From: DASQZT01 sp963728965
GTDB lineage: Bacteria; Acidobacteriota; Terriglobia; Bryobacterales; Bryobacteraceae
Reading direction: 5' to 3'
Length of the DNA: 64,000 nucleotides
NCBI GenBank assembly: GCA_963728965.1
Contig: CAVSMH010000006.1
Location: 2,170,001 to 2,234,000 of the forward strand
Below are positions 34,324 through 43,715 of the stretch, in pieces. The position numbers and the translations under genes were made by a program. The first letter of the stretch is position 1. Each line of letters opens with the position of its first letter. Under the pieces are notes generated by a model. It was not told the origin of the DNA, searched no databases, and saw only the letters and a list, made by a program, of their open reading frames with translations.

Positions 34324-35988
34324 ATGAAGATGCGGGCGGTGGGACTGGTGATTGTGGTGGCGGGCACGAGTTTCGCGCAGTTGACCACAGACCAGCGGAT
34401 GGCGGACTTCCGCAACCTGGCCGACCTCTACGCCCGGCGCTATGCCGCGCTCGACTGGAAGCGCGCCGCGTTCCAGTACGACGCGCTGGATCTGAAACCG
34501 TGGCTCGCCCGCATCCCGTCGCTGCGGAACGACCTGGACTTCTATGAGCTGATGGTGGAGTACGTGGCGCGGCTGGAGGACGCCCACGATCAGTACCTGG
34601 TGCCGTCGTACTTCGAAGCGCAGCTCGGGTTTACGGTGGACCTTTACGATGGCAAAGCGCTGATCGACTCGATCGACCGCGGCGCCCTGCCGGAGGCGGA
34701 GTTCCCGTTTCGGGCGGGCGATGAAGTGGTCCGTGTGGACGGGCAGTCGAGCGCGGATCTGGTGCAATACTTTTCGAAGTACGTGGCCGGGGGCAACCCG
34801 CGCACGGTGGCGAGGCTGGCGGCGGAACTGATCACGTCGCGGGTGCAGGCGGCTTATCCCTACGCTCCCGAGATCGGCGACTCGGCGGCTGTCGAGATTC
34901 GGCGGCAGAGCGGCGAAACGTCGACGTACACGATTCCGTGGCACAAAACGGGAACAGCACTTACTGTTTTGGGCTCGAGCCCGGGGCCGAATGGCACCAC
35001 GTTCGGGCGGCCTCGTTCCGCGCGCCGGATGGCGGACGTGCCGCTGTATCTGCAGGCGCTGCAGCGGCTGCGCAATTTCAAGCTGGCGCGCACGGTGAAC
35101 GTGCTGGGATTCGACGCCGTGGCGCCGACGTTCGGGTGGCCGTCCGGGTTCACGCAGCGGCTGGGAAGACGCGGTTCGGACGCGCTCTATTCGGGCACGT
35201 ACGAGGCGGCGGATGGCATCCGCATCGGCTACCTCCGCATTCCCGATTTCGAGTACATCTCCGCGACGGATCTCGACCAGGAGATCCAGTTCTTCCAGGC
35301 GAATACCGATGTGCTGGTGGTGGACGTGATGCGCAATCCGGGTGGCGATGCGTGCCAGGCCGAAGAGGTGGCGGCGCGGCTGACGACCAACCCGTTCCAG
35401 GGCGTGGTGGCCGAATCGCGAGCGGATTGGTCGGATGTGCTGATCTTCGAGCAGTCGCTCGACGAGGCGGAATATTTCGGCGCCGACGCCGAGACGATCG
35501 CGCTGCTGAGGGTGTACCAGGAGGAATACCGGGACGCGTTCATGAACCACCAGGGGCACACCCGGCCCTTGCCGCTGTGCGCGGGCAGCGTGGAAAGAGC
35601 GCCAGTGGCGTGGGCTTACAACAAGCCAGTGCTGCTGCTGGTGGACGAGATGAGCGCCTCGTCGGCCGACATCTTCGCGGCGTTGCTGCAGGACAACCAC
35701 ATCGCCACGCTGTTCGGATACCGAACGATGGGCGCGGGGGGCAGTCCGGAGGGCGCGTACGCGGGTATCTACTCGGAAGGCTGGACCACGGTGTCACGCA
35801 GCCTGGTGGTTCGGCCGCAGGCGGTGGTCACGCCGGAATATCCGACCAGCGCCTACATCGAGAACATCGGCGTGAGGCCGGAGATCGGGAACGACTACAT
35901 GACGTCCGACAATCTTCTGAACCACGGGGCGGCCTTTGTGGGCGCATTCACCGAAGCCGCGGTGAAGCTGGCGAAATCCGGAAACTAG
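34324..35988 (+). CDS. S41-family (tail-specific/CtpA-like) exported peptidase or pseudopeptidase
   Basis: The product has 554 residues with signal peptide MKMRAVGLVIVVAGTSFA. N-terminal helical domain about 20-105; a PDZ-like region at about 115-190 (FPFRAGDEVVRVDGQSSADLVQ). The S41 core covers about 300-530: LVVDVMRNPGGDACQAEEVA, and LLLVDEMSASSADIFAALLQD with the nucleophile probably Ser446. In CtpA-type enzymes a catalytic Lys follows in a GKG turn; here the turn reads GYRTMGAGGSPEG, so the Lys is Ala. Other S41 branches use different general bases, so activity is open. No neighbour suggests a substrate. Confidence 0.8.
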   Translation: MKMRAVGLVIVVAGTSFAQLTTDQRMADFRNLADLYARRYAALDWKRAAFQYDALDLKPWLARIPSLRNDLDFYELMVEYVARLEDAHDQYLVPSYFEAQLGFTVDLYDGKALIDSIDRGALPEAEFPFRAGDEVVRVDGQSSADLVQYFSKYVAGGNPRTVARLAAELITSRVQAAYPYAPEIGDSAAVEIRRQSGETSTYTIPWHKTGTALTVLGSSPGPNGTTFGRPRSARRMADVPLYLQALQRLRNFKLARTVNVLGFDAVAPTFGWPSGFTQRLGRRGSDALYSGTYEAADGIRIGYLRIPDFEYISATDLDQEIQFFQANTDVLVVDVMRNPGGDACQAEEVAARLTTNPFQGVVAESRADWSDVLIFEQSLDEAEYFGADAETIALLRVYQEEYRDAFMNHQGHTRPLPLCAGSVERAPVAWAYNKPVLLLVDEMSASSADIFAALLQDNHIATLFGYRTMGAGGSPEGAYAGIYSEGWTTVSRSLVVRPQAVVTPEYPTSAYIENIGVRPEIGNDYMTSDNLLNHGAAFVGAFTEAAVKLAKSGN

Positions 35989-36039
35989 CACCCGGGGCGG
36001 GAGCGGACCGGGCGGTGCGCGCCACGGTACGATGAGACG

Positions 36040-37038
36040 GTGCGCGACCCCCTCTACCTCGCCCAGACCGGCCGGTACGACACGATGAGCTATCGCCGCT
36101 GCGGGCGAAGCGGACTGCTGCTGCCGGCCATCTCGCTGGGGCTGTGGCACAATTTCGGAGGCGTGGACAGCCTGGAGAACGCGCGCGCCATGCTGCGGCG
36201 GGCGTTCGACCTGGGCATCACCCATTTCGACCTGGCCAACAACTACGGGCCGCCGTACGGGTCGGCGGAGGAGACGTTCGGGGAGGCCTTGCGGCTGGAC
36301 CTGCGGCCGTATCGCGACGAACTGATCGTGTCCACCAAAGCGGGCTACGATATGTGGCCGGGGCCCTACGGCAACTGGGGATCGCGAAAATACCTGATGG
36401 CCAGTCTGGACCAGAGCTTGCGCCGCATGGGCCTGGAGTACGTGGACATTTTCTATTCGCACCGGCCGGATTCCGGCACGCCGGTGGAAGAGACGATGTC
36501 GGCGCTGGCGCAGGCGGTGCGGTCGGGCAAAGCGCTGTACGCGGGCATTTCGAACTACGATCCGGAGCAGACCCGGCGCGCGGTGGCGGCGCTCGGCGGG
36601 ATGGGCGTGCCGTGCCTGATCCACCAGTTCAAATACTCGATGTTCCAGCGCGCGCCGGAGGCGGGGCTCACCACGCTTCTGGCGGGCGAGGGCATTGGCG
36701 GAATGGCATTTTCGCCCCTGGCCCAGGGGCTGCTTTCGGAGCGGTACCTGGAGGGCATTCCGGAGGACTCCCGCGCCGCCAGCCCGCACGGTTACCTGAA
36801 GCGCGAGCAGGTGGACGAGGGGCGCGTCCGGCAGGCGCGGGAGCTGAACGTGGTGGCCTGGGCCCGCGGGCAGACGCTGGCGCAAATGGCGTTGGCATGG
36901 GTGCTGCGCAACCCGGGGGTCACCAGCGCGCTGATCGGCGCCAGCCGCGTGGAACAGATCAACCGGAACGTGGAGGCGCTGCGCCACGGCGCGTTCTCGG
37001 CCGCGGAAGTGGCGCGGATCGACGAGATCCTCGGCTGA
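36040..37038 (+). CDS. Aldo/keto reductase, YghZ-like
   Basis: The product has 332 residues and follows the E. coli YghZ (L-glyceraldehyde 3-phosphate reductase) pattern closely: YDTMSYRRCGRSGLLLPA and LGLWHNFGG at the start; catalytic Asp and Tyr in FDLANNYGPPYG; the Lys in STKAGYDMW; the His in FYSHRPDSGTPVEETMSAL. It reduces aldehydes, possibly methylglyoxal or L-glyceraldehyde 3-phosphate, with NADPH. C-terminal GASRVEQINRNVEAL is the NADP phosphate-binding region of the family. The start is GTG at 36040; a later ATG would cut the first strand. It stands alone between the S41 gene and the convergent module at 37.1 kb. Confidence 0.9.
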   Translation: MRDPLYLAQTGRYDTMSYRRCGRSGLLLPAISLGLWHNFGGVDSLENARAMLRRAFDLGITHFDLANNYGPPYGSAEETFGEALRLDLRPYRDELIVSTKAGYDMWPGPYGNWGSRKYLMASLDQSLRRMGLEYVDIFYSHRPDSGTPVEETMSALAQAVRSGKALYAGISNYDPEQTRRAVAALGGMGVPCLIHQFKYSMFQRAPEAGLTTLLAGEGIGGMAFSPLAQGLLSERYLEGIPEDSRAASPHGYLKREQVDEGRVRQARELNVVAWARGQTLAQMALAWVLRNPGVTSALIGASRVEQINRNVEALRHGAFSAAEVARIDEILG

Positions 37039-37116
37039 GGGGAAGGGGGCGCAGTCCGGGGCAATCGCCGGCAGCCGGCGGACGGTGAAGAGCGAGTTCT
37101 GCGCCACGGAAATCGA

Positions 37117-38254
37117 CTAGCCTTCCACTTGCGTTCGCTCGACCAGCTTGTCGACGTGCATGCTGTAGATGGCGGGTTTGCCGTGGCGGTCGCTTTGAAA
37201 ATAGACGCGCTGGCTATCGGGGGCGAAGCGGGGGGCGGCAGCGGCGGGATCGCTGGCCTTGTGCTCGCACATGGTGAACTCGCGGCGGGTGACGCGCAGC
37301 AGGAGGAGGATGGTGGGGGAGGCCGCATTGCGGCTGGCGCCGACGAAGACGCTGGTGTCGCGGTTGAAGCCGAAGTGAACGAACTGGCTGGTTTTGGCGA
37401 CGAGGCGATCGGTGTTGGTGTCGGGGGTGATTTCGCGGATGGAGTTCAACTGGGTGGGATCGCCGGGGAAGCTGAGATAGAGGACGGTTTTGCCATCGGG
37501 CGACCAATCGGCGGGACCGATGCGTCCTTCCGCGGTCTTGAGGGGGCGGTTCTGGCGGCCATCGGTATTGACCAGCCAGAGCGCGCGGTCGGTCGTGGCG
37601 GTAGAGCACTTGAGCGCGGTAGGGGCGAGGCGTGGCGTTGCTGATGACGAAGGGCGCTTCGACGAGGGTGTGAGCGGCGCCGCGGCCGAGCGAAACCATG
37701 CGGAGGCGCGACTGTTCGCCGCGCTTTTCGGAGAAGGTGGCATGGGTTCCATCGGGACCGACGGTGAGGCCCTCGGTGCGCTGCCATCCTTCGGGGATGC
37801 GGTAGAGCTCGCGCTGCCGCAGGCTGGAGAGGGTGGCGATGGCGAGCGAGGGGCCGGCGAAATAACAGAAAGAGCGGCTGTCCGGGGTGAGGGTGAGGGA
37901 ATCGCCAGCGAGGTCTTCGACCTCGGTCAACTGGCGGATGGCGCCGGACTTGAGGTCCATGAGGAAGGCCTGCGGTGTGCCGGGGTGGTCGCAGCAGAAC
38001 AGGAGCGAGCCGCTGTTGTGGGTGATCTCGCGGCCGATGTAGGAGGGCAGGATGCTGGTGTAGGCGGGGTCGGTGAGGCGGAAGACTTCGAGTTCGGTAA
38101 GGGGGTCGGCATAGCGGCGCCACTCGGTGGGAAAGGCCGTGCCTTTGCCGGTATCGGCGAACAACGGAAGGGCGGCGAGCCCCGAAAGCAGCACCGAACG
38201 GCGGGAGAGTCGCCGGGCGAAACGCGCCATATCGATCATGGTAGCGCCGCTCAT
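37117..38254 (-). pseudogene. Oligogalacturonate lyase-like protein, interrupted by a frameshift
   Basis: Two overlapping frames together give one TolB-like seven-bladed propeller of about 380 residues with a Tat-like start (RRLSRRSVLLSG). The upstream frame (38254 to about 37590) has EVFRLTDPAYTSILPSYIG and GSLLFCCDHPGTPQAFLMDL. The downstream frame (about 37585 to 37117) continues with RALWLVNTDGRQNRPL, WSPDGKTVLYLSF and ends with SDRHGKPAIYSMHVDKLVE, as in oligogalacturonate lyases that cut pectin dimers. The joint lies at a short GCGCGC tract (37581-37586), where loss of one CG unit would explain the shift. Either the gene is broken or the read is in error. The start overlaps the stop of the Ig-repeat gene by 4 bases, so it is the last gene of that operon. 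Confidence 0.75.
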
Positions 38255-41200
38255 CGGCCTCCGGAGACGGCGGCGGAGGTTCCCACCGAGTTGGTCAGGG
38301 TAACGGAGGCGGAACCGAGCGCGCTGGTATCGCCGGTGAAGCCGAAGGTGATCTGGACCGAGAAAGCACCTCCGGCAGAGACGCCGGGGGCGGATGGGAA
38401 CCAGGCGGTGCCGGCGGCGGCGAGGTCGACGGGGTACGTTTGGGTGCCGGTGAGGGTGGCACCGGAGGCCGCGGTAAAGGTCACGTTGGCGCGGGTAATG
38501 TCGCGGGGAGTGGAGTTGGCGTCGAAGGTGATCTGAAAGCCGGTGGCGGTGATGGCGGCGATGCGGACCGAACCGGGCGCGATGACCGGGGCAATGCGCG
38601 GGACAGCGATGGCGACGTTGGGAAGCGGCGAGGGCAGGGGGATCGACAGACCGGTAGCGAGGTCGGCCAGGGCGGTGAGCCGCACACTAATGTTTCCGGC
38701 CACGCTGCCGATTTGGATGGCGGGGAGCGAGACCGGCGCCGTGGAGTTGGCCGGGATGGTGGCCTGGGCGGTGGCGCCGCCGGCGGCAAACTGGACGGCA
38801 TCGTTGGTGTAGTTGGCGGGGAGGTCGGCGGCGTTCGGGGAGAACGAGAGCGTGAAGGTGCCGCGCAGGGCGACCGGATAGCCCTGGGCGAGGGTGAGTT
38901 GGGGGACGGGCTGATCGGCGGGCGTCTGTGGCTGGGCGTTGACGGAGAGCGAAATGGTGGGGACGGCAGGGAAGGTGAAGTTGACGATGTAAGTACGGGT
39001 GGCGGAGGCGGGAGTCGGAGTGGAACTGTCCTGCACCTGGACCATGATCTGGTAGGTACCGGCCCTTTGCGGTGTCCCGGTGAGGACGCCGGCCGGGGAG
39101 ATGTGCAGATCACTGGTGCTGGTGCCGCCGGGGACGAGCGACCAGGTGTAGCTGCCGTTGCCGCCGGTGGCGGTGAAGGTTTGGGCGGGGTAAGCCGTAT
39201 TGATGGATCCGGTAGGAAGAGAGGCCGGTCCGGTGATGGTGAGGGTGGTGGAGGGGGGGCTCACGGTGTGCGAAACGGCGGAGGAGGAACTGGCGTTGAA
39301 GTTGGCGTCGCCGGGGTAGGACGCGGTGAGGGAATGGGTGCCCTGCGCGAGCGCGGAAGTGGTGAGTTCGGCGCGGCCGCCGCTGAGCGGGGCGGTACCG
39401 AGCGTGGCGGTGCCGTCGCGGAAGGTGACCGTTCCGGTGGCGCCGGCGGGAGCCACGGTGGCGGTGATGGTAAGGGGCTGGCCCGCGGGAGACGGATTGG
39501 GCTCGGCAGACAGGGTGGTGGTGGTGGACGCTCTGCTAACGACCACGGTCACGGTATTGGAGGTGCTGGTGGCGTTGGTGGGATCGCCGTTGTAAGTGGC
39601 CTTGAGCGTATGGGAGCCGGGCGCCAGGGTCGATATGGAGGTCGTCGCGGTACCGGAGACCAGGTTGACGGTGGTGAGCGGGGCGGCGCCGTCAAAGAAA
39701 GTCACCGTGCCGGCCGCGGTGACGGGGGTGATTTTGGCGGTGAGGGTCACGGACTGGCCGTACGGGGCGGACCCGGGCGTGGCGGCGAGGGTAAGGAGGG
39801 TGCCGGGCAGTCCCACCGAAACGGTGACGGAGTCTGCGGTGGAAGCCGCGTAGCTGGTATCGCCGGGGTAGGACGCGGTGACGGTGTGATTGCCGGAGGC
39901 CAGAGTGGAGGTGCGGAAGGTGGCGGTACCGTTTTGCAGGGTGCCGGTGCCGATCACGGAGTTGCCATCGCGGAACGTGACCGTGCCGCCGGCGGCCGCC
40001 GGAGAGATGGTGGCCGTGAGCAGGACCTGCTGGCCCGGAACGGTGGAGGATGGGGCGGCGGCGAGGGTCAAGGTCGTGGTCCGCTTGCCGACCACCAGCG
40101 TGGCCTGGCTCGAAGAGCTGGGGTTGTAGGTGCTGTTGCCTTCGTAGTCCGCCGCGAGGAGGTGGGTTCCGAGTCCCAGGCTGGAAGTGGTGAAGGTGGC
40201 TTTGCCGTTGGCGAGGGTGCCGGTGCCGATGGTGGCCGATCCATCGCGGAAGGTCACGGTGCCGGAGGCGGCGGCGGGAGTGACGGCGGCGGTCAGAACC
40301 ACGGGCTGGCCGAGTTCCGCGGAGCTGGGCGCGGCAGTCAGGGTAATCGCCGTGGCCGTGCGGGCGATGGTGAGGGTGACGGCCGCGGAGACGCTGGCAG
40401 CGACGGCGCTGCTGCCGTTGTAGCTGGCGGTGAGGGAGTGGCTGCCGGCGGCGAGACTGGAAGTGGTGTAGGAGGCACTGCCGCCGCTCAGGTTCTGGGT
40501 GGACAGGGTGGTGGCGCCGTCGAGGAAGGTGACGGTTCCGGCGGCGCTGGCCGGGGTCACGGCAGCCGTCAAGGTGACGGTTTGCCCGAGGGCGGCGGTG
40601 GTGGGGTTGACGGTGAGGGTGGTGATGCTGGATTGCGCAGCGGCGACGAGCTGGGAGACGGCGGGGGAGAGGCTGGCGGCGTAGTTGGGGTCGCCGGTGT
40701 AGCTGGCGGACAGGGTATGGGTGCCGGCGGTGGCGAAGGACGTGGTGAGGGTGGCGGTTCCGTTGGAGAGGGCGGCGCTGCCGAGGCTGACCGGGCCATC
40801 GGTGAAGTTGACCGAGCCGGTGGCGCCGGCGGGAGTGACGCGGGCGGTGAGCGTGACGGCCTGGCTGGGGACGGAAGGATTGAGCGACGAAGCGAGGACG
40901 GTGGAGGTAGCGACCTTGTTGACCACCTGAGTGAGGGCGCTGGAGGCACTGGCGGCATTGTTGGCGTCTCCCGCGTAGCGGGCGGTAAGGGAGCGGGTGC
41001 CGGCGGGTAGCGCGGTGGTAACCAGGGTGGCGCTTCCATTGCTCAGCGCGGCAGAGGCCAGCAGGTTGGCGCCATCCAGAAAGGTCACGTTTCCGGAAGC
41101 GCCGCAAGGCGAGGTCACGGTGGCGGTGAGGGTCACGTTCTGTCCGAAGGTGGAGGGGTTGGGAGCGGCGGTAAGGGCGGTGGAGGTAGCGGCCTGGTTG

Positions 41201-41823
41201 ACGGTCAGGGTGGTGGTGGCGGAAGCGGGGGACCAGGCGCGATCGCCGCTGTAGGAGGCAGAGAGCGGGTGACTGCCGGCGGCGAGGCTGGAGGTGGAGA
41301 AGGTGGCGGAGCCGTTGGCCAGATCGCGGGTGGCGAGAGTAGCGGCGCCATCGGTGAAGGTGACGGTACCGGTGGGAGTGGCGCCACTGCCGGCGGGCGG
41401 GGTTACGGTGGCCGTCAGGACGACCGAGCCGCAGTAATTGGAAGGATTGGGGGAGGCGTTGAAGGTGACGGCGGGGGCCGGCGGATTGACGACGTGGGTG
41501 ACGGCGTTGGAAGTAATGGTGATGCCGGTGGTGCCGATGGTGGTATAGGCGGCGGTGAGGGAGTGGGTGCCGATGGCGAGGACGGAAGTAAAGAAGGTCG
41601 CCACGCCGGAGTCGTTGGTAACGATGCCGCCGGTGTCGAGGCGAACGGCACCGTCGAAGAAGCGGACGGCGACGCCGCTGGAGTTGGAAATGGTGGCGGT
41701 GAGGGTGACCGCCTGTCCGAAGATGGACGGATTGGGGGATGAGGTGAGGGTGATGGGAGTTTGGGCGGGAGCGATCGACGCGGCCGAGAGCGTCGCCAGA
41801 ATCAGAGCAGGTAGGTGCCTCAT
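38251..41823 (-). CDS. Giant exported protein with nine tandem Ig-like repeats (module A)
   Basis: The product has 1190 residues with a signal peptide (MRHLPALILATLSAASIAPA). Residues about 22-865 hold nine Ig-like repeats of about 90-95 residues (Big_3-type; pattern PNPSxxGQxVTLTATV, then GTVTFxDG, then GSHSLTASYxGD). A He_PIG-like domain follows (about 870-960; GNGSYTWSLVPGG, LTGTPQRAGTYQIMVQVQD), then a C-terminal region of about 230 residues ending GTSAAVSGGR that is shared with the protein at 52.9 kb. The gene lies 18 bases behind the small Ig-like membrane protein gene. It is likely a surface adhesin or matrix protein. Two repeats carry paired cysteines (NYCGSVV and TSPCGAS). Confidence 0.82.
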   Translation of the reverse strand: MRHLPALILATLSAASIAPAQTPITLTSSPNPSIFGQAVTLTATISNSSGVAVRFFDGAVRLDTGGIVTNDSGVATFFTSVLAIGTHSLTAAYTTIGTTGITITSNAVTHVVNPPAPAVTFNASPNPSNYCGSVVLTATVTPPAGSGATPTGTVTFTDGAATLATRDLANGSATFSTSSLAAGSHPLSASYSGDRAWSPASATTTLTVNQAATSTALTAAPNPSTFGQNVTLTATVTSPCGASGNVTFLDGANLLASAALSNGSATLVTTALPAGTRSLTARYAGDANNAASASSALTQVVNKVATSTVLASSLNPSVPSQAVTLTARVTPAGATGSVNFTDGPVSLGSAALSNGTATLTTSFATAGTHTLSASYTGDPNYAASLSPAVSQLVAAAQSSITTLTVNPTTAALGQTVTLTAAVTPASAAGTVTFLDGATTLSTQNLSGGSASYTTSSLAAGSHSLTASYNGSSAVAASVSAAVTLTIARTATAITLTAAPSSAELGQPVVLTAAVTPAAASGTVTFRDGSATIGTGTLANGKATFTTSSLGLGTHLLAADYEGNSTYNPSSSSQATLVVGKRTTTLTLAAAPSSTVPGQQVLLTATISPAAAGGTVTFRDGNSVIGTGTLQNGTATFRTSTLASGNHTVTASYPGDTSYAASTADSVTVSVGLPGTLLTLAATPGSAPYGQSVTLTAKITPVTAAGTVTFFDGAAPLTTVNLVSGTATTSISTLAPGSHTLKATYNGDPTNATSTSNTVTVVVSRASTTTTLSAEPNPSPAGQPLTITATVAPAGATGTVTFRDGTATLGTAPLSGGRAELTTSALAQGTHSLTASYPGDANFNASSSSAVSHTVSPPSTTLTITGPASLPTGSINTAYPAQTFTATGGNGSYTWSLVPGGTSTSDLHISPAGVLTGTPQRAGTYQIMVQVQDSSTPTPASATRTYIVNFTFPAVPTISLSVNAQPQTPADQPVPQLTLAQGYPVALRGTFTLSFSPNAADLPANYTNDAVQFAAGGATAQATIPANSTAPVSLPAIQIGSVAGNISVRLTALADLATGLSIPLPSPLPNVAIAVPRIAPVIAPGSVRIAAITATGFQITFDANSTPRDITRANVTFTAASGATLTGTQTYPVDLAAAGTAWFPSAPGVSAGGAFSVQITFGFTGDTSALGSASVTLTNSVGTSAAVSGGR

Positions 41824-41841
41824 GAGGGAGTCCTTTGCGGT

Positions 41842-42444
41842 TTAGTTGGGCGGGCCGAGGCTCGATCCGGTGGGACCGGTAACGGATCCGGTGGGCGCGG
41901 AGGGTGGGGTTCCGGGCTGCTGATTGCCTCCGCCGCGCAGGCCGAGGGCGACGCCGACGGCGCCGGCGGCAGCGACGGCGGCGATGATGCCGATGGTTTT
42001 TCCGGAGATTCCGGTGTGAGCAGCGGGCGGGGCGGCGGCGCCGCCGGCTCCGGCGGCATTGGATTGGGCGATGGCGAGGCTGGCCTGCATGCCCTGATAG
42101 GAGGCGTTGACGCGAATCTGGAACGGACCGGTGGCCTGGTTGGGCTGCATGCGGGGCATGACGGCCTGACCGTTGCTGTCGGTGACCAGGGCGGCGGTTT
42201 TGGCGCCGCCGAGGAAGGCGCCTCCGGGGCCGTCGTTGGGGAGCATGAAAATGACGGCGGCGCCGGCGACGGGCCGATGGTTTTCGTCCTCCACCTGGAC
42301 GATGGTAGCGCGCGAGGTACGTTGTTTGATGTTGTTGATGGCGCCTTCACCTTCCACGACGACGAGATTCAAGTGCTGCTGGGCGCTCAACAGCAGGGCC
42401 GGAAGGACGAGCAACACCGTCCGGAGGATGAGAGTGAATCGCAT
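41842..42444 (-). CDS. Small exported Ig-like protein with C-terminal membrane segment (module A)
   Basis: The product has 200 residues. After a signal peptide (MRFTLILRTVLLVLPALLLSA), residues about 23-125 form an Ig/Big_1-like domain with the block INNIKQRTSRATIVQVEDE and HRPVAGAAVIFMLPNDGPG, then VNASYQGMQASLAIAQSN. A hydrophobic segment, IGIIAAVAAAGAVGVALGL (about 153-172), precedes a Gly/Pro/Thr-rich tail. It is clearly paralogous to the protein at 51.3 kb: the Ig-like blocks are nearly identical. The start at 42444 has a GAGGGG Shine-Dalgarno sequence; an earlier ATG at 42471 lacks one. It heads the module and may anchor or assemble the giant repeat protein (inference). Confidence 0.8.
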   Translation of the reverse strand: MRFTLILRTVLLVLPALLLSAQQHLNLVVVEGEGAINNIKQRTSRATIVQVEDENHRPVAGAAVIFMLPNDGPGGAFLGGAKTAALVTDSNGQAVMPRMQPNQATGPFQIRVNASYQGMQASLAIAQSNAAGAGGAAAPPAAHTGISGKTIGIIAAVAAAGAVGVALGLRGGGNQQPGTPPSAPTGSVTGPTGSSLGPPN

Positions 42445-42473
42445 GATGACACCCCTCAGGGTCGTCATCATAC

Positions 42474-43094
42474 TTACAGATGCGAGGCCGCGGTTTCAAG
42501 TGGGGGAAGCGAGCGGGAGGGCGGGAGCCGGCTGGGGGCGGTGGCGAGGAGTGGCGGAACGAACCCAATTTGGGGAGAAGTAACTGGTTCCTCAATGGGT
42601 TGCGGGACGGGCTCAGGAACGGGGGAAGAGCCCTGGGCGGCGCGGAGGGAGCGGAGCCGTTGGAGCTCGCGGAGGGCACGCTGGTAGGAGCGCTGGGTGG
42701 CATCGATGCGGCGCTGGAGGCGGGTGAACGTCTCGGACTTCATGGTGAAGACCTGACCGAGGGGCGCATCCTCATGGAGTTTGTGGGCGTTGTCGAAGCC
42801 GAATTCCCAGAGTTGGGTGTCGACGCGGGCGAGGCGGCGGAGCTGCCAGTCGTCGCGGATCAGGGTGTTGACGTAGAAGCGCTCTTCGGGGTTGGCGGGC
42901 TGAAACCGTTGCAGGTATTCGGCGGTGAGGGTTTGGAGGGAGGCGGGATCTTCGCCGCGGATGATTTCGGATTCCGCATCGATGCCGGATTTCAGGGCAT
43001 TCATGCGGGAGACGGCCTTGCCCTCGACGGAGCGGGGGCCGGTGGATTTGGTGGCGTTGAGGCGGTTGGCCTGGATTTGCTTGAGAGTTGGCAT
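42474..43094 (-). CDS. Hypothetical protein of the KSTGPRS family
   Basis: The 206-residue product begins MPTLKQIQANRLNATKSTGP, RSVEGKAVSRMNALKSGID, the start of a family that occurs in many copies in acidobacterial and planctomycete genomes and has no known function. Residues about 60-100 (EERFYVNTLIRDDWQLRRLARV) and 115-150 (FTRLQRRIDATQRSYQRALREL) are helical and basic; the rest is Pro-rich. No signal peptide. It lies 29 bases upstream of module A on the same strand, but its codons and content do not suggest a role in that module. Confidence 0.7.
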   Translation of the reverse strand: MPTLKQIQANRLNATKSTGPRSVEGKAVSRMNALKSGIDAESEIIRGEDPASLQTLTAEYLQRFQPANPEERFYVNTLIRDDWQLRRLARVDTQLWEFGFDNAHKLHEDAPLGQVFTMKSETFTRLQRRIDATQRSYQRALRELQRLRSLRAAQGSSPVPEPVPQPIEEPVTSPQIGFVPPLLATAPSRLPPSRSLPPLETAASHL

Positions 43095-43235
43095 GCGAAA
43101 AAGGGCGGCTCGGGCCCGGTTCCAGGGTAACCGGGTGACAGCCGGGATTTCGGGCGCAGGGACGGTAAGCGATTGAGGGGGAAGGGGCGGATTTTTGGGA
43201 AAGCCGGTGAATGGCGGCGGCGGGTGGGTGCGGGA

Positions 43236-43715
43236 TCAGGCGGCTTTGGCGATCTGGCGGTATTCCAGTTCGGAACGGGCGGGGAGGAGGGCCCACAGGG
43301 TGTAAACGCCGAGCGCGGTGCCGAAGGGCAAGTCGATCAGGTTGACGACCGCCAAGACAATCGACAACATGCGGGCCCATGGCTGGCGTTCGAGCAAGCC
43401 CCAGCCGGCGAGGATGCCGACGGCGGCGGAGCCCAACAGCATCACTCCCAGGAGTCGCATGATGTTGTTCACGAAGAAAGGTACGTCCGGCGGCAGAAAT
43501 TCGAGGGTACCGCGGTGGCGGAACAGGGCCATGAGGAAGAGGCCGGGAATGAGGCGGAGGGCGGAGATGGCCAGCCACAGGATGCCCAGCAGGCGGACGT
43601 GGCCGGCCACGCGGGTTCGCGCGGGAGGCATCAAGGGCACGATCGCCGGCTTGCTGCAGGTGGGGCAGTAACTCTCGGTTTCGTTCAACTTCGTACCACA
43701 ATGATCGCAATACAT
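43236..43715 (-). CDS. Zinc-ribbon membrane protein
   Basis: The product has 159 residues. An N-terminal zinc ribbon (MYCDHCGTKLNETESYCPTC; four Cys in two CxxC pairs at 3/6 and 17/20) is followed by three to four hydrophobic helices (about 41-62, 80-110, 114-145). Such zinc-ribbon-plus-helices proteins are common and of unknown function. The frame stays open upstream to 44420, but that part has low quality and overlaps the AsmA-like gene, so the ATG at 43715 was chosen. Its start faces the divergent AsmA-like gene, so both may share regulatory sequence. Confidence 0.75.
   Translation of the reverse strand: MYCDHCGTKLNETESYCPTCSKPAIVPLMPPARTRVAGHVRLLGILWLAISALRLIPGLFLMALFRHRGTLEFLPPDVPFFVNNIMRLLGVMLLGSAAVGILAGWGLLERQPWARMLSIVLAVVNLIDLPFGTALGVYTLWALLPARSELEYRQIAKAA

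Noticed and set aside
30025..35700. A 1891-codon open frame on the minus strand across the RHS, PPC and S41 genes
   Set aside because: Arg/His/Ala/Pro-rich with no domain; three well-supported plus-strand genes lie opposite. It is a side effect of high GC third positions.
38440..41010. Gly-rich 856-codon frame on the plus strand opposite the Ig-repeat gene
   Set aside because: Low-complexity mirror of the tandem repeats; no start signal or domain.
38251..41823. Possible CRISPR or DNA repeat array
   Set aside because: The repeats are of protein-domain length (about 280 bases) and diverged; they code for Ig-like domains.
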